A DNA stretch of 64,000 nt from Otis tarda (Eukaryota > Chordata > Aves > Otidiformes > Otididae), in the NCBI GenBank assembly GCA_026413225.1, contig CM048553.1, forward strand, positions 140,748,690 to 140,812,689, read 5' to 3'. Each line of letters starts with the position of its first letter. The first letter of the stretch is position 1. The position numbers and the translations under genes were made by a program. This document shows, piece after piece, positions 1-12,441 of the stretch. The notes under the pieces were generated by a model. It searched no databases, was not told where the DNA came from, and saw nothing but the letters and a program-made list of their open reading frames with translations.

Positions 1-400
1 AAATTTTTCATATGACAATATCCAATGACTGGAAGTAGAAGTTCAAATGTTTTCATGTGAATCTGCCTAGCAGTACAAATACTGGATGATTTACCAGGAA
101 CTCTGATGAATTATGCTCCAAAGGACATAACTGACATCCAGTTAATGTTGGGAACGCATAACAAGACCCATGTAAACAACAAACATTTTTTACACACTAG
201 TTTAGCATTCCCAATGCACTCATTCTTAGCATTAAAACCGTCAGAGCCTCAGTTTAGTATCAGATGCAGATTTAAGTTCATCACAGCTCTTAGGCATAAA
301 GATTTCATGAAGAGCTATATAGAGACCAACAGTTCAGGCTCATGTAGTCAGCAAGAAGATATGCAAGTTACCAAATATATATATATAAATATATGTATAC

Positions 401-760
401 GGAGAAGAGAAGGCTCCGCAGACACCTTATTGCAGCCTTTCAGTACCTAAAAGGGGTTTATAAGAAAGATGAGGAGAAACTCTTTCAGCAGGGCCTGTTG
501 TGATAAGACAAGGGGTAACAGAAGGAGGTAGATTTAGACTGGATGTAAGGAAGAAATTTTTTACAATGAGGGTGATGAAATACTGGCACAGGTTGCCCAG
601 AGAGGTGGTGGATGCCCCATCCCTGGAAACATTCAAGGCCAGGTTGGACGGGGCTCTGAGCAACCTGGTCTGGTTGGAGATGTCCCTGCTCCTTGCAGAA
701 GGGTTGGACTAGATGGCCTTTAAAGGTCCCTTACCAACCCAAACCACTCCATGATTCCAT
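401..760 (+). mobile_element. CR1 LINE 3' fragment
   Basis: A 5'-truncated CR1 on the plus strand, about 360 bp. It covers the end of ORF2 and the 3' UTR. Recognisable pieces are GGTTGCCCAGAGAGGTGGTG (near 582), GGTTGGACTAGATGGCCTTT (near 701) and the terminal ATGATTCCAT, a variant of the CR1 octamer end. The reading frame is broken. The copy is moderately diverged and lies between TA-rich tracts. Confidence 0.9.
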
Positions 761-930
761 ATATGGAGCTCTTTGAGAGAGATATATCCATACATATATA
801 TCCCTGTATATAAAAAACTAACTCCATATATATACACACACACAAGTTCTTTGATTATAGATATAGAGAGACATGGATTTTATATGTACACATACATATC
901 TCCCGAAGAACTAACTCCATATATATATTA
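760..930. repeat. AT-rich patch with a 17-bp direct repeat
   Basis: A TA/CA-rich segment directly after the CR1 end. CTAACTCCATATATATA occurs at 818-834 and again, identical, at 911-927. A shortened inverted form of its CCATATA core lies at the CR1 junction (757-769). Confidence 0.7.
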
Positions 931-3900
931 AAAAAGTACCAGTAAAAATAAAAATTTATTGTTTTCTTTTCCCCTTCACTCAATGGAGGCAGGTTTCCAC
1001 ATGTTTGGAAGTAGCTTGGAATCATGAGAAAGAAGTTATGAAGAATACAATGCTCATTTTTGTCTGAAAACACTGAGGCTCCTGACCATCTATTTATCTT
1101 CTGGAGCAAGTTTTTTTAATTCATTGCTCTGCCTCTGAACAAGATTTGCATGTATTTCCCTATCAAGCCTGTCCATATCAGAGATGACGCATAACTCTAA
1201 AGTACATGAGCACAAGGTGCAGCAGTTAAGGAAGGGTGAGTTCTTACAATGTATCAGTTACGTCCTATTAGCTACTCACATGCACACCCTGACCTCATAG
1301 CCACTGGTTTTTTCTTAGGAAGCTGGCATGCAAAGACAAAACACAGGTGAAACAAATACTACTGAAAAATCTGAAAGCACAGGTTCCCCTCAGTGAAGAG
1401 ATCATCGTGGCTGAGTTCTCATTTTCACTACAGTTCCAAACACACTGAAGCTAGATAAGTCATTTAAAAAAAAAAAAAAAAATCAAATTAGATTCAGGTG
1501 CAGTATGTTCTCTTCCTCTTACATGCAAACTTCACATATATAAAGACCAAAAATGTAATTCAAAAAAATCCCCACAGACAAATTTTCACAGATATGGAGA
1601 AAGAAGCTGTACGAAACAGAACTGCAATCTCTCAAGAAGGGGACATTGCCAAGCTCCACCCCTCTGGCATTACTTACCTTTTCTCTCCTGACTGCTGGCA
1701 AGCGTCCCTCTGCCAGCCAAAGCAGCAGGAATAATAGAGGAGGTGGAAGAGAGAAAAACTAATGTGGAAATCAGGGAAAAAGACAGCAGTTCTGAGAAGA
1801 TATTGCCTGACCTTAACAGTACAGACTAAGCATCAAAGTTTGGTGGCTTTAACTTACAGTGAAAGTGAAAACATAGAACTTATCCCATAAATTTGCCAGT
1901 TTCCATGAAGAACAGCATCCGAAAACAACACGCCTTACTTTTGTATGCCACCCAGTATTGGATTTCTCTGCCATTTAGACTTAACACCTCACACATATAA
2001 ATTACTCTCTCAAGGAAGGAAAAGTCATATTTGGCTGACTATCACTGGAATGGTTATGTGAAACCAGTAATCACACAATTCTTTCAAATTCTTATCATAT
2101 TACCAATATTTTATAAGAAACATATGTTAGCAGCACAACTTAGTCAGAATTATTGAACAACATTTCTTTCAATTTCATAACAAATTAGGCAATGCTTAGT
2201 TGATGCATCTGAAAAAAGTTATAGAATCACAAGCCCTAAGGCATAGGACTGAGTGTCATAATTTAAACCATCACCAGCTGAAACGCAAAGGCATTAGAAA
2301 CATAACGTTTTACTCTGTAGAACAAATTTCTCTTACAGATTATAATCTTGATTTGTTAATAAATTCTGAAGTCTCAATAGCAACCAAAAGCTACTATTTC
2401 AATGTCAAAAGCCTAGCAGAATCCTTATAAACTTTACTAAAATTCCCTGAGTGTTTACAAATAAGTACTGAAACAGAAATAAATAACTAAATTCAATTTT
2501 ATTTATTCATTTATCTATCGAAGGCCATCTTGGGCATATAGGTCATGAAATTATAGAGTTTTCAATTAGTAACATCAAAGCAAAAAAAGAACCCAGTGAA
2601 GGGAATAATGCAGAAGTCATTTCACCTTGTGAGTCTACTGCAGCAGTTCAGCTTAGGTAACAATTCTCCGATTTAAATAGAAAGGAAGACATTTGCAGTG
2701 GTTGTCTTTAGCTCAAAATTTGGTATCTTGGCCTCTAGTAATCCAGATTATTGCCATTAAAGTCACGCTGCAAAGCTATTTATAAAAACATAATTGTCAA
2801 AGGAAACCGAAAAAAGTGAAGACCTTTGTCAATTGCTGAAATTTTGGAGTATGAAACTGCTTGTTTTAGTAACGTGCACTGAGAGCGCCTTTTGGTCAAA
2901 GTAATTTTATAAAAGGAAAAAAAAGGTTACTGTGTAATTGCCAGGGTTGCCAGTCTCCATGTAGTCACCATGTGTCTTCCGATAACTGTTATGAGTCAGC
3001 TGTGTAACAAAAGTAATTATGACATTCACTGTAGGTCTTTTTCTTCTGTTAACAGTAAAAGTTAATTTTATGGAAAATAAAATTCTCTTGAGGCCTGAAA
3101 GTAAGTTGAGCCAACCACGTTTTTACTTTCTGAATACAGGTAAGTAATCAAGGTATCATCTTAACTAGACTATTAAGCAGCAGTGGGAAAAGAATGCACT
3201 CAGTGCATGAAACAATACCTGGAAGACAGGTATGGCCCTTAATGACTTATAAAAATGAACATTATACCACTGACTTCATCCATAAGAACCAGACAAAGTA
3301 CTAAGGAGTCAAAACCAAACTCTACAAAAAGCCAGCCAGTGAGCTCCAGTTGCTCCAGGAAGCCAAAATGTGCAATAGCAAAATCTATACCTGTAAAGAC
3401 TGTTAAAAATATGAAGTCAGAAATATAAGGATCTAATGATTTTTTTAATCTGAAGTTAACACCATAGTTCAAACAGTATTATTCGGAAACATAATTTTAC
3501 CCTTGCTCTGCAGTTGTGTTAAAATATTTGCAAAGGAAGAGGTGATAAAGAAAAAGGAAACAAAAATGAAGAGAGACTGTTTTCATTAAAACATTCCTTC
3601 CTGTATATCTGCATGTAACTTAATGTTAGTGCTAATAACCCCCAAGGGCACCAAATAATGTTTTTCCTTTTTTTCAGAGATAAGGAAATTGATTTGTACA
3701 ATACCATTTGTTGAAAGCAAAGCATGCCTAAATGCCTAAATACAGGCCAAACAGTCTTCCTTAAATCACCTGCCAACCACAGATGTAAAAAATAATAATC
3801 ACAGGGATCACTTAATCTACCAACAAAACACTTTCAAGAGGCCAATGAATCAGAAACAGATATAATTTTGATGCAAAGGGGATACTTGTAACTGCACAAT

Positions 3901-4756
3901 GTTTTAGGAACACACATATGCAATATACGATAAACCTAACGTGAAAGGGCAACAACGTGCTCTGACCCCCTCTTGGATAAATCAAAGTCTACGAGCAAAC
4001 AAGCAAAAGTAGGTCTAACGAGAACAGCTTTTGTGAACAGTGAAAAATGTGTTGTCAAGTAATTTAAATGTTCTGCATGATTCAGAAATAAAGGATGAGA
4101 TTAAACTTTGACTACAATAATGTAGTTAATCTCCTCCTAGTTTATTTGATAGGGCAAAGAACACCAGAGGCTTTCAACCAAAATAATTAATGTGTCTTGA
4201 AATACAAATCAGAGCACTTCTTCCCAAAGTTTTTAGGTTTTTCCACCCAACTCTTTGAATACTATAAACACAAACATGTAATTTTTCCATCTGGTTGGAA
4301 TTCAGTACTATTGAAAGCTCAGGTACATCAGAAACACTCAATATACAGGGTTGTCTGGTACCTCCAGGGATCTTTTTAAAAATAATAATCTGTACCTCTA
4401 AAACACTTCAAGACAGACAGACAGGCTGGCTTCTTAGCGGCAGTTTCTCAACAAATCCCTCATCTGCAGACCTTTATGTTCATGTATACGAAGGTAAATG
4501 CCTTCCTCCAGAAAGTCTTTTTTTTTTCCCCTCCCCTCCAACCAATATCACATCAGTGAAACAATTTACAACACTGTTCAAAAACCAGCTCTGTCAGCAC
4601 AGCTGGCATGATACAATTATGCTGATGTAACAGCTTCTTACCACAGAAAAGCAAGGTTACTCTTGCCATCACGTGCTTCCAACTCCTCCAGTGCTTCTCT
4701 TATAACATTAAAGGAACTGAACTCATTATGGCAGTAGAAAATTACCCTCATCTCAC

Positions 4757-4807
4757 AAAAAAAAAAAAAAAAAAAAAAAAACAAACAAACAAACAAAAAA
4801 AAAAAAA
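4757..4807. repeat. A-rich simple repeat
   Basis: A run of 25 A followed by (CAAA)3-type sequence and a further 13 A. It has no retroelement body upstream, so it looks like simple-sequence expansion. Confidence 0.85.
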
Positions 4808-5050
4808 GCAGCAGCTTTTGGATCAGCTATCAGCTCAGTGACAATACCAGACAAGTTTGTCAGGTAAGACAAGCATGAGAGATCAAAAAACACTAGGTGC
4901 AAAAATCCTGACACACCTTAGGGGTGTTCCTTTCCACAGCAGCAAGCTGAGTTGATTAAATTTTACACTTTTGTTAAGTTAGGAGAAAAAGGTAGCAAAG
5001 GTATTTAAAGTTTGTGATTATTTTCGCAATTAGTTTTCTGAAAATTTGAG

Positions 5051-5123
5051 TAGTTGTTTGTTTTCTTGTTTGGTTTTGTTTTTTTGTTTGGTTGGTTTTG
5101 TTTTTGTTTTGTTTTGTTTTTTT
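5051..5123. repeat. GTTT-type simple repeat
   Basis: Irregular repeats of GTTT, GTTTT and GGTT on the plus strand over about 70 bp. No gene signal. Confidence 0.8.
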
Positions 5124-6604
5124 ACACTTTAGGAGCTATTTCAAATTTCTCTTTACACAGTTCAAACTCTGACAACTTTTGTCTTAAGTTACAGTCATTT
5201 TGTGAAAGTTTTCAGAAGAACCCTGGATGACAAAGGTTGCAACCAAGGCTGTAACTGTGCCATTCTAGTATAAGGAAAATGGATGGAGTCAAGTCATTGC
5301 AATATCAATCTTCTGTGTAAGTTTGTCCAGGACTATTGGCCAGTTGTCCCACACTACTGTTCCACCACATCATCACTGCTACTGAGACATATGTTAGATA
5401 AACAAGTTTGTCAGTATTGGAGTCACACTTGTGCTGTGTAGCTGTATGGTAGGCATGTTAATCTACCTGATTTTTATCAAAGCTCCTTTCAGACAACACT
5501 AAAGCAGCTTTAGGAATTGTAATGCCAGATCACAAACACTGAAACAGAACACACACTCTCCTCCAGTAAGTTAATTTAAAAAAAAAAAAAGAAATTTAAT
5601 ATGTTAAACTTTCTATCAGCTAGCTTTATGCTGAACCAAATCTTAATCTACCCTCAACTGGCATAAAGCCAACAAGCCAGCAGCAGAAATACTACATCAT
5701 ACACTGTAGCCACTTCAAGAAATGCACTTCTGTGCCCACAATCAGTCCAGACACTGTGAATGAATCCAGTATTAGAGGCTATGAACTGCAGCCTGAAACT
5801 GAGAGTATTTTTCACATGGAGAGAGGTAAACGTGTAAACCAGCTCAGAGGCCAGGTATGTAACTTTGGATACAGACATGCACTGGGACAGTGTACTGCTG
5901 AGCTGGAGCCAAGTCACGTACTGCCCTCTGAGAACACTGCTATCGAAGCACCCATAAGCTTTTCAACACCCATCCAGACATGCCCTTTGGCTCTTAGCCT
6001 GTCCTACTGTTCACCCAGGGCTACGGCAGAAAGACCTCTAGCACCAGGAGCTTACTGCAGTATTTCCAGTCTAGCAGAAGTCTTCCAGCTACTTTGTACT
6101 CCACATTCTCACATGAAGAAAGTGGTATCACATCCAGTTGCTCCAGAGTCACACTTTATATACGACCATTCACATGAATACAAAGAAGATCAACTTTTAA
6201 GAAACTTTGTACCAATTTCTCTATACAATTCAATTAATCTGACTGTTTAATAACACTGCATTCATTAAAACTCCTCTTTTAATTGGTTTGAAAAGTTAGG
6301 AACTTACATATGCTCATTTTCACCTTCAAAAATAAAATTATTACAGCTTCTGAACATCAAAAAATACACTTTGCACAAATTAGGTGTCTTATTCAGAGAA
6401 AAAAACAAAAAGCAAGAAGGAGTAACATTCCTCCCTCGTCTGACAAAAAAATTTTATTTGAAGTGCACACACCATCACTCTGGAGAAACTCCTGGAGAAA
6501 AGTAAAAGGAGGACAGCATGGGCAAAGCTCACTTGTGTCTGTATGTATCTGCCCAGTGCAGAAATGCCCTCTGTTCCAAGGTCAGAGTTCATGATTATTA
6601 CTTT

Positions 6605-6644
6605 TCTTAAGGAACATCCTTAAGGATGTTGAAACCTTAAGGTT
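6605..6644. repeat. Cluster of CTTAAG palindromes
   Basis: Three CTTAAG cores lie within 40 bp. AACATCCTTAAGGATGTT (6613-6630) is a perfect 18-bp palindrome and AACCTTAAGGTT (6633-6644) a perfect 12-bp one. CCTTAAGGATGTTGAAA followed by CCTTAAGGTTGAAA also reads as an imperfect tandem duplication. Confidence 0.8.
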
Positions 6645-9600
6645 GAAACAGGTGACTTTCAACATACGCGTGTTTGCCCATAAATCTCATGCTTGCTAAT
6701 GCTACCTGTTTTACATTTACCAATGTAAACATCCATAGCATGAAAAAAGGAGCAGCAGAAGAGAGAATTCTGGGCTGTGCCACTTTTATTGCCAAGCCTA
6801 CAGTCACGGATGGCATCAGGATGCTGGGAAGTATGGCAGGGGTCATCATAGGTTTCCCTCAAATTCCATCAGAGGTCCTCCGCACTAAAACAGTATTTTC
6901 TGAGAACAGATCACTTCATCATCTTTCAAAACTATTCTAAATTTCTGGGAGGGAATGGAAAATGTAACACACCTGAAACTTCACAGACTTTCCAGCTTTT
7001 CTGTAATTCTCACTATAAGTCAGAAGTTCTCTTGCAAGTTCTGATTTGCTGCACCAGAACACCAATTTTTTATTTTTTTTTTTTTAAATCATCAACAGTA
7101 TAGCATGGAGTTCAGGAATATACTTTGCAGAGGAAGCTTTTGTTGGTAGAGTTTTTCAGGTAGGCAGGTAATGATAACCAGTACTTCCAACAATTATGTC
7201 CATGTTTGTTTTTCTGGAACACAAACTAGAAACTGGTAATGCATAAAGATTTGTGGTATTTGGAACATCATATAATCTTCATAATCAGTGTGAATTCTCA
7301 GACATGGTAAAGAGGCACAGAAGAAACTAGGAACCCGGAGGTAACACCTGTGTTGGCTTTACTTGCTTCCCATGGGAATGCCAATAGTGAGAACTTATAT
7401 CTGGAACAAAAATCTGGATCCACACAGCTTTAAAACGAGAACACACTATCTAAAAAACTATGAACTTTTACTCTACTTTTCTGCAGGTAGACAATACAGC
7501 TTTCAAACACGGCTTTATCTGCCATGAGATATCAAAAGTACTTCCTATATAGTCTCTCAATGCATTTTTAAAATAACATAACAACACAAATTGGCATTAA
7601 TACAGAAAATTCTAATTAAAAAAAAAAAAACAACAAGTTGCATACCCAAATCATTCAAGTTAGTTCACAAACTACTGACTGTAAGTTAGAGCTTTGTTTT
7701 AGTATTTAATCAGTAAAATAGAATGCTGAAATGAAAAAACCTAAGCTGGTTTCATTCCTCTCTAAAACCAGGGTGGTCTACAAGCAATTTTTGATACCAC
7801 TGGTGTTGCCAGGGAAACAAAATGAAAACAGGTGCCATCAAACACACATTAAAGATTTAGTTCTATTTTAAACCACCTTAAAACAAAGTTTCCATAAACT
7901 TTTTAACTGATACTACTACAAATTTGGCAATACTTTATAACAAGAAAAGGATTATAAGTTGTCTTTAGACCATCAAGTTTTAACTGAAACAAATTTAGAC
8001 TGATTGGCAACCCTTCCTTTCAAATGAATTTCTTCCAATAAATATGCATCATCCTCTTTAAAAGTGACCTAGTGTACACTTTAAGGCAACATAATACCAA
8101 GACAGAAACAGGGTGCATACAGTCTTAATAAACTTTCTCCGTTCCAAATTTTACCTTCCTTTCAATCTAAGCAATTTTTAAAATTTTTTTAATAAACTAA
8201 ACAACCAGTATAGACTTAAAGCTTTTACAGTAAGTAGCAATAGAAGCTTAATATGTTCCTCCTAATCTGATTGCAGTTTTCCCCCTCAACATTAAAAATA
8301 AAATAAATATCCCTTTAACTAAAAGCCAAGTAAATACACTTTTGCTTTTAAAAAGCATAATAACACATTAAGAGTTTGGCAATATAGGAGTCAAGCCTCT
8401 AAAGCACCTTCTCCAATTCAATTAGCTATACTGACAGAACACATGTCAAAGTTTAAAGAAAAAATGAACTTATAATTCACTTCAACAAATAAGCATTGAT
8501 TCAAGCTTCCAAGAATCTCTTAAAATTATTTACTGAGCTCTTTTTTGGCTTAACAAGACACTAGCCACATACAAAAATCCAAATAGACCTACTTCAATTA
8601 AAGCAATACACAAATTCCTTCCTCTTCAATAAAGCTAGCTGCCAGACCTCTGAATAAAAATTAACCTTGCATATTTTGTGTTAATCCTGGAACTTGAAAG
8701 ATGACAAAAATAAAAAGAAACAGAAGCACCTGTAGCAAATATATACAGCTCTTCACTTAGAAGTTTTTAAATCTGTGGTGTATTTTACAATATCCTGCAC
8801 AGTGTTGTAGAACTTTTAGTAAAAGGAGTTCTTGTAAGTCTGTGCATAAACAACTTGCTGAACAATTTTCCAGGTCCATACTCCAAGTTAAAAAGAAATT
8901 AATAGATTCAGCATAAAATAATGTGTACAAATGATGGAAAGGTTTTCTCAAATAAGAATGTCTGTAAAGTTAATTAATAAAAGTCTTGTAACATTAAAAC
9001 TGTGATTCTAGTTTTAATGCATCTTGATTCTTTACTATCAATTGCCAATTTCAAATATCATTTTCTTGAGATCTTCAAGTTGCAAAACAGTTTTTCTTTG
9101 CACTTTGATTTATGTTTACAGTTTTACTAACATCACAAATAAGAAGATCTACAGTTATTTAAAACTTCTGAATTAGCTTTTTGGTGGGAGTTTGATTGCT
9201 TGTTTGTTTTTAACGTTTGTCCAGGGAGAAAGTAGTCAGCTCTGCAGCAGAGAATAATGTTAACCTATGGTGTGCTAGGTTCGTTGAATATATTCCTGGC
9301 TTTATCCACACTAACAGTTCTATCAAACAATCTTTAATAATGCTTACAGATGTAGGACTTGACGCAATGCTCACTCAAGTCAAGAATCCTTCCATCAATT
9401 ACATGGCTTCTTTCAGCCTCTGCTTACTGTTCCAACATTTTTGAAAAATAATATTCCCAGGTCAATCATCTCCCTGCTAAAGCATCCTACAAATAAAAGG
9501 GTAGTATCACGGTATGATCCTTTTTCTCGGATTAGCACTTCTAAGAATCTGAATCATACACAAAAGATACACAGCATTACATGAAACTAACCAAGATCAA

Positions 9601-12421
9601 CCTTCTCTTACAGTTATTTCAGTTAAAGTTTTAAGTGAACTCACTTGTGTATAATTATGAAATTACTGTACTGATCCTCCGCTTACTTTGAAAATGATTA
9701 ATCAAAGTCAGAGAAAACCAACCATCAACTGAAGTATGGTTCAAATTTCCTATTCAAGGGTAAGTCTAAAAAGATGAACTAATTTAATTTTAATTAAATC
9801 CTCATTTAGAAGCATGAAATGAACTTTTTCCCATTTAATTCAAATTAAACTCCAGTTCCAGTCCAAATTTCAAGTATTCTCCCACTTCTGCTACTTTATT
9901 ACACATGACAGATTAACATTTCCTTTTTGTGCCCATATGCAACCAACAAACCTGGTATCATTAAAAAATTAATGAATTCACACTTTTAATACTAATAAAT
10001 ATATTATTTATTCTACTCCCAAAAATTCTAGTGATATGAAGGAGCAAAGATGCATTCTCTAAACCACAGTGAAACATTTATGCTAGATTCTAGAACCACA
10101 AATACTTTTAACTGCACTTTATTTATAGTGTAACAGTTTTTTTTTATGTGAACTTTCAAGCCATCTCTTCACTGAAGGGAAAAAATAAGTTACACGCAGA
10201 AAAAAAGAAGAGTAGGTAAGAAAAGCAATACCTACAGGAAGACAACAAATTATGTACATCAGATTGCCGACTTTTCAAAAGTTTTAATGTGGACAGGAAT
10301 AAGGCCTTGTCATCCTCCAATTTAATCATCATACATACCTCAAGTAATCTAATGTTTTCATAGTATGTGTATCAATGCTAATGTCATATCATTCTGTGCT
10401 GATTAGACAAACAGATATGAATTAATGTGAAACTTCATAAAGCACTGATTTCGTCTCATTAGTGAACACTTCTTCGAGACTTCACATAGCTTCCCCCATC
10501 TTACCTCAGTAGCATCTTCTGGATTTCTAAAGCTGAACTCAACCCTACCCTGCCTGCCGTTATCCCCATCTTTTACTTTCTTCTGCTCCTTACATCCTGC
10601 TCTATGTCATTTTTCCTCTCTATGAAGAACAGGATACTGACAAGGTAGCAGCTTTAGATAACCAAGCCAGTTCTGTACACCTTTGCGAACCTCTAGGGAA
10701 AGAGAACTGAAGTACTGTATGTATCTGGGCTTTTATGTGTTTTGTACTCTCAAAAGTCCCATAAACCAGAGAGATTTGCCAATCTTTTCTGTGGGAAGAA
10801 GGGATTACAGGCTCTTGACAGAGCCATGTGGCAAAAACTCTTCAGAAAGTTCCTTGGAGTATTAGGAAGGAAGTTTTTATCATCCGTAAGTTTTGCCAGA
10901 GGAAAAATGGTATTTTTCCTATCTTGCTTTCACAACAGTATTACAAAAAGTCTCCTTTCCACATGAAATGGGCTGATGTTAAGCATACTATCCCTTTGCA
11001 CAGCAAGCTGTCAAGTCTTAGCAACTAGATGCCGCCATGCTAGCGCATCACTCTCTAGAAGGCTTGACACATGTAACTGAATCTGGTAAGGGAAAGCAAC
11101 GAATTATCAATTGCAAAGGAAAATACCACAGGCTTTATTTCATACGTTTTGCAACCGAACACTTCTAAACTTGTCTTCCATATCTGAGGACAATTTACAT
11201 ACTGTTTCTTTTACTCTGTTTATCTCTTTTGGATAAGCTGTGCTTGGTATATAGGAACTTTCATTAAAATTCCATGCTAGGCATGCTGAAAAACGGGAAG
11301 AAATTCTACTTCTATATCACAAGAAACTATACCTACGGGTCACTTGCCTGGTTGACCTCCTCACTCATCAGAATATTTCCTGCTGTATCCTCTACAGCAA
11401 GGGCTGGTCACAAGCAAACAAGCAAATGAAATCAAGTTATGTTCAAAGGGTACCATGTTTGTATCTATGTCTAGCATCCCCACAAGCAATATGAGCCTAA
11501 GAAGAAAAGCACCTGAACCCTCCCTAGATCACCCTACATACATAAGTGAACACAGAGCACATTTTAACTAAGAACATTAATCATAATTTTAAGTTTGGAG
11601 ATCCATATATATCTTGACATTAAAATAAAAAAAATAAATAAATATCTATAGAGCAGTATCTGCAGCTCTACGAGCAATTTGAACATGAGCCACAAGTGCA
11701 GCTTTGACAAATAATAATTTTTCTGCAGGACCACAGCTTGCACTTCATTTAGTTTCAGTTCACTGCTAAAAATAACTAAAAAATAACTCAACCACAGTGA
11801 AAATCAATGTCAAACTGACACAATTACCAAGTACCTAAAAACTGGCTATCTTCACCTGCTAAAAATGGCATTGCTGCAATAGTTAATAGTGGCCTTAATT
11901 GTATTCCAGAAAATTTATAAAGGTATTTCCTCAAGTTAAGTTACACAAAACAACCCATAGAAAACTTGTTTTTATGTACCTATTGAAGAATGCTGACAAA
12001 ATAAGCAACCAAGTTCAACTCTCATTACACTTAGAGCAAGCACTAACTGGCATCTTAACTCACAGAAAAAGCAACTCTCCTGGTGATCAGCAGATCTAAT
12101 ATCTAGATATTAAGGTTCTAGCAAAGTCTATGCAAATATCTCATTTAGGTATGCACATCAGGTATTCACTCATAAAAAAAAAACCAGAATACACAGAGGT
12201 GCAAGTTCAAACATATACAATTATTTATTTTCATTTGCCCAACATTTCTCATCTCTCAATTCCAGAAGCCTTGTTGAAAGGAGTCAAGTCATGAAGAGAG
12301 TGTTAGGAACTGGCCTGCACCTCAGCAATAACTTATCAGACCAGAAGTAGTTCAGGTAAATAAAAAAGGTCTGTTCACACACTATAAAGATTGATCATTC
12401 TTCAAGTTTAAAAAAAAATTT

Positions 12422-12441
12422 TTATATATATATATATATAT
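12422..12441. repeat. TA dinucleotide repeat
   Basis: About ten TA units, flanked by a symmetrical A9/T5 junction just upstream. A simple microsatellite. Confidence 0.85.
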
